This document shows, piece after piece, positions 1 to 10,343 of a DNA stretch of 64,000 bases (positions are counted from its first letter, which is position 1; each line of letters starts with the position of its first letter). The stretch is from Zizania palustris (Eukaryota > Streptophyta > Magnoliopsida > Poales > Poaceae), in the NCBI GenBank assembly GCA_019279435.1, contig JAAALK010000289.1, positions 27,086,603 through 27,150,602 on the forward strand. Reading direction: 5' to 3'. The notes under the pieces were generated by a model that was not told the origin of the DNA, made no database searches, and saw only the letters and a list, made by a program, of their open reading frames with translations. A program made the position numbers and the translations under genes.

Positions 1-1149
1 TTCCCCACACTCTGTTAAATCTCTCCCAACTCCCGACCAGCTTTATTCTCCATTCTTTTTCGGTCGGAGTTGGAGCTCCCAAAATCTTCTCCGAAGCCCT
101 TACGATTTGCTCCGAAGTAATATGGGCTGAAGAAGCTAAAAAATGAATCAAGTTAGTTTTTCTCCGAATGAATATGCATAATACATGTTGTTTTCGAAGA
201 TACCTACAGGGCTTGAAGTCGAAGTGATCTTTCGGAGACCGCCTTCCGAATCCTCTTCGAAGATGATAGGCCAGTTGGCCATAAGAGGAGAGATTTGTAA
301 CCCAAGGAATTCTTCGGCTAAGTCTCGCATGCTCAACCTCCGACTGATCTTTTGAAGTAGGCTGAGGCGATCTTCGAGCTGACCTTGGTCGGGATGCACT
401 AGGGCTTCCTTTCGGAATTGGATTTCTTTTAGAGGTCCGGCCAGAGGATTGCTCGCCCCAACTTCGTCATAAAACCACCTCATGACCCAGTCGATATACC
501 ATCTTGCATTGATGGCCTTAGCAGGAAATTGAAGGGCGTATTCATCCCGAAGCCTGAAGTTAATACATCCGAAGGCTACTACTACTTTTTCACCTCCGGG
601 GCCTACAAAGGTTTTTGGCTGGCATGAAGCTCTATGTAGCGCAGCGAAGATCTCTGCCCTCCCCTCACAGCCTTCGGCTCTCAACGCCCATTCGAAGATA
701 GCCAAACGAGCCACTGTGTTCGGAGACAGTTGAGGAAGGGTGACGTGAAATAAATCAAGTACCTCCGCCCAGAAGTCCACTGCTGGAAGGCCTAAGCCGG
801 CTTCGAAGAAGGCTTCGAAGACGACCACTTCTCCGGGCCTTGGCGATGGGATAAGTTCTTTTCCAGGCTTGCGGATCATAACTCCGGTGCTAATCCTCCC
901 TTCTACTGCGATTGCCAGTGACTCCCTCTTGCAGGTAGAAGGTCCCAGTTGAAAGTATTGGTCCAAGTACTTCGTTGATGGCGGGCAGAGACCTTGATCA
1001 TCAGCATTTTGGGGATTTCTCCCTCCTGCCGCCATGGATGTCATTGCGGGTGTTGGAGGCGCCGTCGCCAACGCCGCAGCCGCTGTTGCTGCAGCCGCCT
1101 GCTGCCGAGCCAAGGCCGAAGGGGCTCCAAAACTCTTGGTTTTCGCCAT
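1..1149 (-). CDS. Antisense extra ORF of Tat element V (Transposase_28-like), partial, two exons visible
   Basis: Exon 1 runs 1149-204 and encodes about 315 residues. An Ala-rich N-terminus is followed by a conserved globular region (VVVFEAFFEAGLGLP, LPQLSPNTVARLAIFEWALR). The donor is at 203-202 (AG|GT), the acceptor at 137-136, and exon 2 (135-1) stays open to the window edge with matching phase. The same gene, with the same first intron position, recurs at 34212 and 60895. The family resembles proteins annotated as 'putative gypsy type transposon' (Pfam Transposase_28); no biochemical role is known to me. It lies between pol and the 3' LTR, opposite to the element, as reported for extra ORFs of Tat-lineage elements. 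No stop or frameshift is visible in this copy. Confidence 0.8.
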
Positions 1150-1270
1150 TATAGTTACTGAGTTTCTTTGGGAGAAAAATGGAGGCTAGGGCTCAAAGGA
1201 CTCAAAGGGCTCAGAAGGCGTTTGTTCGCAAGAGAGCAGTGGAAAGGTAAGCAGGAATGTTCTAGGCCCT

Positions 1271-1280
1271 CTATTTATAG
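1271..1280 (-). promoter_or_regulatory. TATA box of the antisense gene of element V
   Basis: On the - strand this reads CTATAAATAG, 122 bases upstream of the ATG at 1149. The other two gene copies have CTATAAATAG at 60781-60790 and CTATAAATAA at 34109-34118, at 114 and 103 bases from their ATGs. The shared position and spacing support an internal promoter separate from the LTR. Confidence 0.65.
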
Positions 1281-1590
1281 CCTAGACTTTACATTTTTAC
1301 TGTTAGTCCATGCCATTTCGCATTCCTGCCCGTTACTTTTCTCCGAAATTAACGCATTCTACGGTTTACGTTAGAAGAAGAAAGCTAACGGCTATTTCTT
1401 CTAAGTCTAACAGACTCTCGAACTTCCTGAGTCGGTTCTAAGATAGTTCGAAAGTAATTGTTTTAAGACTGATTCGGAGTTTATATCTTCGCACATTTCG
1501 GAGATGAATTAAAATCTAATAATCCCTATGCCTAGTTATTTTTTCCTTCCGTATACTGCTCTCCTAACATTACAGGTTAAACGGAGAAGC

Positions 1591-1606
1591 GTATTCGAGG
1601 GGCTAC
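1591..1606 (+). other. Polypurine tract of element V
   Basis: The stretch containing CGAGGGGCTAC abuts the TG of the LTR at 1607. Elements Z and W have the matching sequence in the opposite orientation at 33786 and 60455. This is the plus-strand primer site and fixes the orientation of V. Confidence 0.75.
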
Positions 1607-2101
1607 TGTTGGGGGAAAATATCCCATCTTCGGGGTTATTGCCGTAACAGCACAAAAGCAGATAATGGATTCGAAGGTTTCCAGACGTCCATCTTCGAAG
1701 ATACCCTGAGTCAAGCTCGAAGTACGAAGATAGGCATTGATTCGGAGTACATCTTCGAACTAAGGCTTTTTGATATCTTTATTGCCAGCTAAGATGGAAG
1801 ATTTATCTTTTATATTATTAGATTAGTCTTTTACCATTTTAGCCCTATCAAGGGTACCGAATAGTTTGTACTATGTCGGTTGTAATAGAGGGGTAAATAG
1901 GTCTTTTCCTTAATATTTGGGTCTATAAATACCCCCCATTTCACCCTGTAATAGGGACCGAATACAAGTTATTCAATACACACATTCGAACTATTCTAAG
2001 TTATTATCCTTTCGGAGGCTTAGAACAGTTCCCTTCGCAAATACTTCGTTTGTTAGTTTCTAATCTACAGAAACCTGTTAGCGTAATCTTTTACGTCAAC
2101 A
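1607..2101 (+). repeat. 3' LTR of element V (495 bp)
   Basis: It begins TGTTGGGGG and ends TACGTCAACA, with TG...CA termini. It is the reverse complement, with divergence, of the LTR at 59960-60454, which is also 495 bp. A TATA-like TATAAATA lies near 1923. The LTR interrupts the X reading frame; the short leading part of the ORF that starts at 2050 is LTR sequence, not pol. Confidence 0.9.
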
Positions 2102-4008
2102 ATAATGTTGGCGCCACGTATCAGCATGCTATGAACTTGATCTTTCATGACTTTCTAGGAGTTATGTTAGAAGTTTACATTGATGATGTCATAGTCAAAT
2201 CGGACGCTATGGGAAACCATTTAGCCGATTTGAAAGTTACTCTTGATAGGATGCAGAAGTATGGTTTAAAAATGAACCCACTCAAATGTGCTTTTGGCGT
2301 GTCGGCGGGTAAGTTCTTAGGTTTCATGATTCATGAGAGAGGCATAGATATTGATCCTAGGAGGCTTGAGAAAATTAGAAATGTTACGGCACCGACATGC
2401 AAAAAGGATGTGCAAAAGCTGCTAGGCAAGTTGAATTATTTGCTTCGCTTTATATCTAACTTGTCTGGCAAGATTGATGCCTTTGTCCCCATACTCTGGC
2501 TAAAGAATGCGGCCGAGTTAACTTGGGGGGCTAGCCAGCAAAGCGCCTTTGAGAAAATCAAGGCGTGCTTGTCATCACCGTCCGTGGTGAGAGCACCCAA
2601 AGCCGGGATTCTGTTTTGGCTATACATCGTTGCTGAAGATAGCGTGATCGGGGTTGTGCTAACCCGGGAGGTAGAAGGAGAAGAGTACATCATCACGTTC
2701 TTGAGCCGCCGCCTGCTGGGAGCCAAAACAAGGTACGCGTTTGTGGAACATTTGTGTTTGTCACTTTACTATGCGTGTACCAAATTGTGCCATTATCTTC
2801 TCCCTACTACATGTGTTGTCGTTTGTCAAACCGATGTTATAAAACACATGTTGCAAAAGCCGATTCTAAGTGGAAGAATCGGAAAGTGGGCTTATGCTTT
2901 GATTGAATACGATTTGGCCTTTGAACCCCTAAGATCTATGAAAGGCCAGATTGTAGCCAACTTTATAGTTGATCACCACATAGACGTCAGTTGGAGCGAC
3001 AATGTTGCTTTGATTGAGGTAATGTCGTGGAAACTTTACTTTGATGGTTCAGCTTGCAAAAATGGCCAAGGTATTGGAGTAGTTATCATATCACCTAGCG
3101 GAGCACACGTTGAGACCTCGGCTCGCTTAGAATTTCCCTCTACCAACAACCAAGCTGAATACGAGGCTTTATTGCTAGGGCTTGAATTGTTAGAATCCAT
3201 GGGTGTTAAATATGTTCATGCGCATGGTGATTCCCTGTTAGTACTACAACAAGTGGGTAAGAGTGCTCAATGTTTTAATGGCTTGCTAAACCGCTACTTA
3301 GATAGGTGCTTGGACATAGATGCTACTTTTGATGACTTCAAAATTTCTCATGTGTCAAGAGAGGCCAATTCGGTTGCAAATGATTTGGCTCAGCAAACAT
3401 CTAGTTACCAAGTCAGGAGAGGAAAATTTTTTGTACGGGAGAAGCCGATGTTTGGTCTCACTACCAAAGCCAGTGACTTTGGGCAGGCGCACCCTTCAGG
3501 TCAGACCCCTCCGGCTGCCAGAGGCAACCACGCGCCAAGGTCTCGGGACCGGAGTGCTCCGCCCACCGAAGAGTCTGGCATACCGGAGCCCACGAGCCGG
3601 AGTCCTCGGGACAGCGAGGGCTTTCGTGAGTCCAGACCCTCTGGCAGGAGGCTTTGGCCTGATGCGCTCCGCACGACCAGTCCAGCCAGGCTTCGGCAGA
3701 AGCAGGAAGGGCTCGGAGGGCAACCCGAAATCAGTAGCCTAGATATTTATTTAAGGAGTGAGCTAGCAAAACCCTTCGAAGCCCATAAGGGCGATTGGAG
3801 AACTCCAATCGTCCAGTATTTGAAAGACCTTAGCCAAAAGGTTGATCGGAAGCTTCGGCGACAAGCATTCAATTTTGTATTAATAGACGACACACTGTAT
3901 CACCGAACCATTGACAAAGTACTGTTAAAGTGTCTAGACCACGAACAATCCCAGGTGGCTACAGGAGAAGTCCATGAAGGACTTTGTGGCACTCATCAGT
4001 CAGCCTAG
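2102..4008 (+). pseudogene. X1 pol: reverse transcriptase (C-terminal part), RNase H, second RNase H
   Basis: The frame opens with the RT segment VGATYQHAMNLIFHD, then the catalytic YIDD box, thumb and connection. The first RNase H-like domain follows around 2400-2900. A second, archaeal-type RNase H follows at about 3020-3300, with LYFDGSACKNG, NNQAEYEALLLG and HGDSLL giving the D, E, D residues. Two RNase H domains in a row are a mark of the Tat lineage. After 3480 a GC-rich linker (SGQTPPAARGN onward) leads to the integrase N-terminus. The frame stops at 4006-4008, inside the zinc-binding region of integrase. The 5' part of RT is absent because V is inserted. Confidence 0.85.
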
Positions 4009-5037
4009 AAAATGAGTTGGATGCTCAAAAGAGCAGGTTTCTAGTAGCCGACTATGACTGAGGATTGTTTTAAGTATTATAGAGGGTGTGAAGCTTGTGA
4101 GAAGTTTGGCAATATTCAGTTAGCTCCTGCTTCATTACTCAACCCTATTGTCAAGCCATGGTCATTCCGATGTTGGGGTTTAGACTTCATCGGCCAAATC
4201 CACCCTCCTTCCTCAAAAGGGCATCGGTTCGTGTTGATGGTGACAGATTACTTCACCAAGTGGACCGAGACCGTGCCTCTCAAGAACATGACTCACAACG
4301 AGGTACTTGACTTTATCTTGAAGCACATCATACATAGATTTGGCATTCATCAAACTCTCACTATAGATCAAGGTAGTTCATTTGTTTCTAAAGAAGTGAG
4401 GGACTTCGCCGAATATTATGGTATTAAGTTGGTAAATGGTCAGGCCAATGGTCAAGCCAAGTCTAGTAATAAAACCGTGATTAAGCTCATTAATAAGAAA
4501 ATTGAAGAGTTCCCTAAAAGGTTGCATGAGGTGCTCTCCGAGATGCTATGGGCTTGTAGGATTGCAAAGCACGGTGCTACCAAAGTTAGTCCATACGAGT
4601 TAGTGTATGGACAAGAAGTCGTTCTACCTATAGAAGTAGATCTTGGCTCTCCAAGTGTGTTAAAGCAAGATGGATTATCGACTGACAAGTATGAAACTCT
4701 TTTGAAGGACAACCTAGAAGAAGTGACCGATAAGAGATTGAAGGCTTTAGAAGCCATAGAAGTAGACAAGAGGAGAGTAGCTAAAGCCAGCAATAAGAAG
4801 GTTAAACCAAAATCATTTCAAGTGGGTGACTTGGTTTGGAAGACGATTTTACCCTTAGGCACTAAGAGTCCCAAATTTGGTAAATGGTCGCCTAGTTGGT
4901 AAGGCCCTTTCAAAATAGCCGAAATCACTCCTGGCAATGCATATGTGTTAGAATCTTTGCAGGGAGAGCGGTTTAGAAGAGCTTTGAATGGTAGATACTT
5001 CAAAAGGTATTTCCCAAGTGTGTGGCAAACAACTTAA
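4009..5037 (+). pseudogene. X1 integrase, disabled
   Basis: The sequence resumes with the zinc-finger cysteines (CEACEKFG), then the catalytic core. WGLDFIGQ gives the first Asp and TIDQGSSF the second. The expected Glu is Lys in QANGQAKSSNK; the homologous Y copy has QANGQAESSNK. About six residues before it are also missing compared with Y. A stop TAA follows the C-terminal segment FGKWSPSW near 4900, and similarity continues to LKRYFPSVW at about 5028. It cannot make an active integrase. Confidence 0.83.
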
Positions 5038-5107
5038 AAAGTGTCGAAAGGCCAATATGGAAGGTATCGTCTTTCGCTCGTTGTGCTTTTAGTTCACTTA
5101 GTTCACT

Positions 5108-5124
5108 AAAAGGTAGGGGGCATG
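5108..5124 (+). other. Polypurine tract of X1
   Basis: AAAAGGTAGGGGGCATG ends directly before the LTR start TGTTGATAGC at 5125. The reverse complement of a close variant lies at 14463-14481 beside the Y LTR. It shows that 5125-8510 began as the 3' LTR of X1. Confidence 0.75.
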
Positions 5125-5613
5125 TGTTGATAGCAAAAAATGGCATCAATGGTTAAGATTGTCAAAATATCATTTTTGGTAATTTAGGCCGAAAACACAC
5201 ATGTCTCGGGTCAGGCTGAATCCCTACACGGTCGAAGGACCATTTGGGTTATGGGCTCCGGAAGCTTCCAGCCAGCCCACGGCCTTCGGCCAGGAAGCCT
5301 TCGGAGGCCCACCCCACTGAAGCTTTGGCCCAAGGAGCAAGCTTCGACAGGCCTGGCCAAAGGCCCACTTCGGGCAGAGATAGAGTTGGGCCCAATTCTA
5401 GCTAATTGTTTATCTCTATTTAGTTGAATTATAGCAGATTAGATTAGAGGTCTAGCCCCTATAAATACAGGAGCGAAGCCGGTTCAAAGCCCCCCGCCCC
5501 GACAAAATCAACCACAAAGCCCTAGCTTTGAATCGCATTTACTTTATCTTTACTTTCTGTACTCTTCATGGGTTTGCTGAAGCCCTTCGATGGCCACTTT
5601 GGAATAGTGGTAA

Positions 5614-7668
5614 TGTAGGACCAAAAGTAGCGACCAGAGGGGGGTGAATGGGCGCCTAAAAAATTCTTTCGAATTAATGGCCTGCTCCCAATATCCAACG
5701 CACCTCGACAGACTAAGCAGTGAAAACGTAAACAGATCACCAAGGCCTAAAAAGATCTAGTCTAGAAACGACAGGTGTTCTAAACAGGAATCACCAATGC
5801 TGTGCTAATAGGCAGATAAATTAAGCATTCAAGCAAGAGCAGATCAAGGTTCATAGAAATAAATCATCACAACAATTAATCTGAGTGCACGTAAAAGAAA
5901 GGTCTTACTGTTCAGAATTGTCTCATGTTCGGTATTTGACGAAGCCTGCGAATCGTGTGAAGTATGAGGTTGTCGAAGCCAATGCAGTACAGTTGAGCGA
6001 AGTGTCTAGCTGCCAAAGCCTACTTCGAAACCTTCGGAGCCACTCCGGTCTAAAAAACAACCTCCGAAATCGAGACCTCCAAATCACAGCATGCACACGA
6101 AAGAAGCGAAGATTGTCCGAAGACTAGGCGACAAGCTCCGAATCACTGTAAACAGACTTCGCAGCGAAGCCTTGCTTCCCAGATCGAAGCTAACTTCGCT
6201 CACGAAGTTCTAGCACACTTCGAATATTTCCTGCGGAGTTTATGCCCCAAAGCATGACTGCGAAGTCTGAACAAAAAACCAAAGTACAAAATCTGAAAAG
6301 TTGTATCCAGTGGGGTCCATGCTGAAGCTTCGAAAGATGAGTCTCGATTGTGACGGAAAAGAAAAAAAAATAATTCTGCCTAGACTACTACTCCGAAAGA
6401 ACTAGCACATAAACAGTCTTGATCAAAAATGCATGAGCCAAAAAAAACTGATAAAGGACAGCTCAGCTCCTGGCTTTGATGCAACACCCTATGCAATAGG
6501 TGCCTTGGAAATCACATGAGCAGCGGCTGCAACAACCTGTACACTATTTGATGCGGCTAGCCATAGACGAGGTATAGGCTGCTGCCATCCATAGCTACAG
6601 CTATGCAACAGTCGTTCCGCACAAGAGTAATATCTCAAGAAAAATACTCCAGGAACTCAACAACCAGAAAAGTAGTGCAGGAGTGAACTATTCTTAAGAA
6701 GGCCTATGCTAGAAGGATGAACACAAAGCAATAGGCTGGCTACAGTATCCAAAAGACCCCACACGAAGTACAAACCAATATAAAACAATGAAGAACTGCA
6801 GCAGGATAAGAAGTTGACGCACACCAGATAATCACTCAAGGCACGCAAAAAGAGATCACAATAAATAAATCCATATCGACGCCAGATGGCTGAAAAATCG
6901 AAGGATTAAACCTGATGAAGCCATTTTTAACTGGTGTGCGATGAACAGATTCAGGAGAGAAAAGTCATGGTGGTGCACACGGGAGAAAACAGAGAAGGAT
7001 GACCCAAACTTTTTTGCATTAAAGTTGATTACAGAAAAATGGGTGCCCTAACCCTAGGATATTTGGGGCCTATTTATAGGCAGCCCATTAAATGGAAAAA
7101 TGCAGAAATACCCCTAGGGTTTTTTACAAACTCTGAATAAAAAAGGAAAAGACTGAAATGCCCTTAGGATTTTTTACAGACTCGACTGACAGACTGTGGC
7201 CCTAAAGGCAAAATAGTAAAAAACCTAAATAAAAGTAACTTGTCCTGATGCGGAGCTTTCGTAGCAGCTACGGCTTCGCCTCAGGATGGTCAGATCCGAA
7301 ATCAACGGTTGTCAGTTTTGCACCGAAACTGACAAAGCGTCCACCGTCTTCGCACCGGGTACCCGGATTAGGCCAGCCCGATTCCGCGGCTCCCTCAGCC
7401 CGGCAATCACTCGCCGCCCGTGAACCTGAGTCAATCCTGGTCAACAGTCCAGTGGATCCTCTGCTGCTCCTAGCCCATGTACCCGGATTGGGCCATCCCG
7501 ACTTCGCGGCCCCTCTGCCCGATAGTCGCTCGCTGCCCGTATACCTGAGTCACACGCGGCCCAGACGCAACAGGTCTTCTCTCTCTTTTCAGTCCTTTTT
7601 GACTATCGTTGACAATGACTCATCACATCTGGAGCCATGAGGCCCACGCTATTCAGCATGGCTCCTCA
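5614..7668 (-). mobile_element. Copia-family solo LTR (2055 bp) inside the X LTR
   Basis: The + strand starts TGTAGGACC and ends GGCTCCTCA; read on the - strand it has TG...CA ends like the complete copia LTR at 21817. It is flanked by direct repeats GGTAA at 5609-5613 and 7669-7673. The host LTR resumes after it. No internal copia sequence is present, so it is a solo LTR left by LTR-LTR recombination. Its ends match the 1.48 kb LTR, but the middle (about 5870-6900) does not, and it is some 570 bp longer. ORFs within it look like chance frames. Confidence 0.85.
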
Positions 7669-7830
7669 GGTAATCCTTGTTACTTCGCTTGTGAAGTATC
7701 CGTTAATCTATGTAATAGATTGTTATCGCCTTGTTACTTCGCCAATGAAGTATCCGTTAATCTACATCATAGATTGCTATCGCTTGTGAAGTATTCGCTA
7801 ATCTGCGTAACACATTGCTACCTTCGCCAC
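7669..7830. repeat. Tandem, partly palindromic repeats in the X LTR
   Basis: A unit of about 55-60 bp (CCTTGTTACTTCGC..GTGAAGTATCCGTTAATCTA..TAGATTG) occurs twice with a partial third copy. Each unit contains an imperfect palindrome around AATCTATTACGTAGATT. The Y LTRs have the same array in reverse at 13830-13950 and 31675-31790. Confidence 0.7.
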
Positions 7831-8510
7831 TAGTGCAACACTTAGCAGAATTCGGTCCTCAGGCCGAATTAGTACTTCGAATCCACTCTGTTGCAGGTTT
7901 CCACGTTCGAAGCTACTTCGTCGGAGGTGTCCAGAGCTGAGAGATCGGTTTCGGAGGTTGCCAGAACACCCTTCGGCGAGACTGTTGCTTCGACCACACG
8001 CTCCATCAGCAGACTTCATCATGACAGGCTTCGTTACCTCGTACTCCGCTCCGGATGAATTCACGCTCGCATGTTGCGTTTGAGTCATTCTTTTGTATCT
8101 TACTGTATCAGAGGCATCGCACTAAACCCCGCTGTTCGGAGGTGATTGTGCGTCCAGATCCATTCGGAGTTCATCTTTGGCCAGATCAGTACGAACGCCG
8201 AAGGTACCCTTCGGTGGGACACTTCGCATCAAACATCGAAGGTTTACTTCGGTGACCCCCTTCGCACCATACTTCGAAGCAGACATGCTCCGACCGGTTT
8301 GCTGATTTATTATGTTTAATATATTTCTTTCGGCTAATCGGATTATTTTATGTTATCTTATTGCCTGGCGACTCCACCCCCCTTACCACGGCTAAGGGTA
8401 GTCGGAACACGACGTCGGTGCTCCGTTACGCTTAGGCTTGTACATAAATATACGCACACTTTTGGATCGTCGAACTGACCCAAGTGCAGGGGCACGTTTT
8501 CATGTCAACA

Positions 8511-10343
8511 AGTTGATCGTAGAATAGCTGCATCGGTAGATCAAGCGGTTAGCGCCTCGCTAGCCAAAAAGTTGGAACCCGCAGTTACCTCTCAAGTAGC
8601 AGCAGTTTTTAGAAGATTCGTCTTTATCGAGGCCGATTCCCCAACGCCAATTGCTAGAGTTCCGCTAGCTCAGCATATTTATAGCAACATAGACGGTAAT
8701 ACTGGAAAAATTATGATGTTTCTAGCCTCGTCATCTGTAGCTGAAACACACCACTAAGCTTATAGCCAAGCAAACCCTACTTACCATGCACCACCACCTC
8801 CTGCACCCATGCCAGCTCTGCCGCCACCACCCTCGCCATACACTCCTACGTCGCAGCATAGGCCAGAGCACGCCGAGATACCACCACGCATCCCACCGCC
8901 GCACGAGAGACGCGCACAAGCAGGAGGCCAAGACGATATTGAAGAATGCATTTGCGCATTATTTAGGGAATGCACCGGTTTTGCACATCGGGATCGGGCT
9001 AGGATTTACCGGAAGTCATACCCCGACCACTTTGACACCATCCGATATCCTCGCAGTTATAGAGTCCTAGATTTCACTAAGTTTGATGGCGAGGGTAGTA
9101 AGACCACACTAGAGCATGTTAGCCAATTTTTAGCGCAGTGTGGCGAAGCTAGTGGGTTGGACGGGCTAAAACATAGACTATTTTCTCTTTCACTATCTGG
9201 CACCGCATTCACTTGGTTTTCGGCACTGCCGCCAAACTCCGTGCAAACATGATCCTAGCTAGAGCAAAAATTCCATGATTATTTCTACGCGGGCGAAACA
9301 GAACTGAGGCTTTCCCATTTAACATCGGTCAAGCAAAAATCTAGCGAAACCGTCTTTGAGTACGTCAATCGCTTTAGGGACACTCTGAACCGATGCTTTA
9401 GTTTATATGTTTCGGAGAGAGACTTGGTTGACTTAGTATTTAACTGCTTGTGCTCCAAGATAAAGGAAAGATTAGACAACCATAACTTCTTAGATGTCAA
9501 CCATGTCATGTAGCAAGCTCTGGTATAAGAAAGCTGAGCCAAAGATAAAAGATTTGTCAAGACTTTCAGCAAACCTAAAGCTTGAGTCCATATTATGGAG
9601 CACTCCGACGAAGAGGAGTCCGAAGAAGAAGACGATTCAGCCGACATATACGCAGATGAATGAACTTGGAACACTAAGTCTAAGCCCATCACCTACTCTG
9701 AATTACGGCCATATCCCTCCAAGAGTCAGCCCAATGAAGTTAAATATTCATTCGACGTAACTAAATGTGATAAAATATTTGACTTCCTCTTGAAAAACCA
9801 ACTTCTGAGACTACCTAAAGGACAAGTCATGCCATCCACCGACGAATTAAAGAAGCATCCCTACTGCAAGTGGCATGATTCATATTCCCACTATACTAAT
9901 GAGTGTAATGTTTTTTGTCGGCAGGTTCAATTGGCCATAGAGGATGGACGATTGAAAATTGAGGCTAGTCTAAAGATGAAGTTAGATAGGGACCCCTATC
10001 CCGTGAACACCATCGATCTCGAGGAAAAGAAGGTGCTGATTCAGCTAGAATAGGCCGAGTCAGCCAAAGGGAAAGCAATCATCATAGGAGAACCACGCGT
10101 GCGTACACTTGTAATGAAGAACCCAGAGGTAGGGGTGTGGAAAGAAAATATCAGAGCACCGTCTTCGGCTAGGGCCCGCAGAAAGCCGAAGGTAACATAC
10201 AAGATGCTTCTGGACAAACACCAGAGGAGGGCCAAGAAGATGAGCGTTCGGCCGCAAGCTCCGAGACGGCTGAAACCCCCTAGAAGGTCCAGCCCTCAGA
10301 AAGGTGAGTTCGACCCCCAATTGCCGAACCCACCTCGGTCCTA
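8511..10343 (+). pseudogene. X2 gag, 5'-truncated and degenerate
   Basis: The sequence starts directly after the LTR at a point equal to about codon 97 of the Y gag. The retrotransposon gag domain is recognisable in several frames: YRVLDFTKFDGEGSKTTLE, LAQCGEASG, LSLSGTAFTWFS, then FHDYFYAGETELRLSHLTS after a stop at 9250-9252. The zinc-binding motif CKWHDSYSHYTNEC (9861-9902) is C-x2-H-x4-H-x4-C, and Y has the same form. Further stops lie near 9510, 9660 and 10051. It is a dead copy. Confidence 0.8.

Larger units (their letters stand above)
1..2101 (+). mobile_element. Element V: 3' end of a Tat-type Ty3/gypsy retrotransposon
   Basis: Only the right end is in the window. It reads, in + orientation, an opposite-strand extra gene (1-1149), a noncoding spacer, a polypurine tract and an LTR that starts TGTTGGGGG and ends GTCAACA. 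The polypurine tract lies directly left of the LTR, so this is the 3' LTR of a + strand element whose gag-pol lies before base 1. It is inserted in the reverse transcriptase of element X: the X reading frame begins right after base 2101. The probable right TSD is ataat (2102-2106), which cannot be checked without the left end. Positions 1281-1590 hold no gene. Confidence 0.88.
5125..8510 (+). repeat. LTR of X, shared by X1 and X2, split by a solo LTR
   Basis: It starts TGTTGATAGC and ends CATGTCAACA. Without the insert at 5614-7668 it is about 1.33 kb, matching the Y LTRs of 1320 and 1353 bp, which are in reverse orientation. It carries a TATA-like CTATAAATA near 5459 and the palindromic tandem repeats at 7674-7830. 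The sequence is rich in CTTCGAAG and CTTCGG motifs. Confidence 0.85.

Noticed and set aside
3320..3742. Overlapping ORFs on both strands in the X1 RNase H-integrase linker
   Set aside because: They follow from the GC-rich, stop-poor linker. The pol frame at 2102-4008 is the one with recognisable domains.
7248..7640. 130-codon ORF in the copia solo LTR
   Set aside because: It lies wholly within LTR sequence, is not conserved in frame in the LTRs at 18690 and 21817, and has no recognisable domain.
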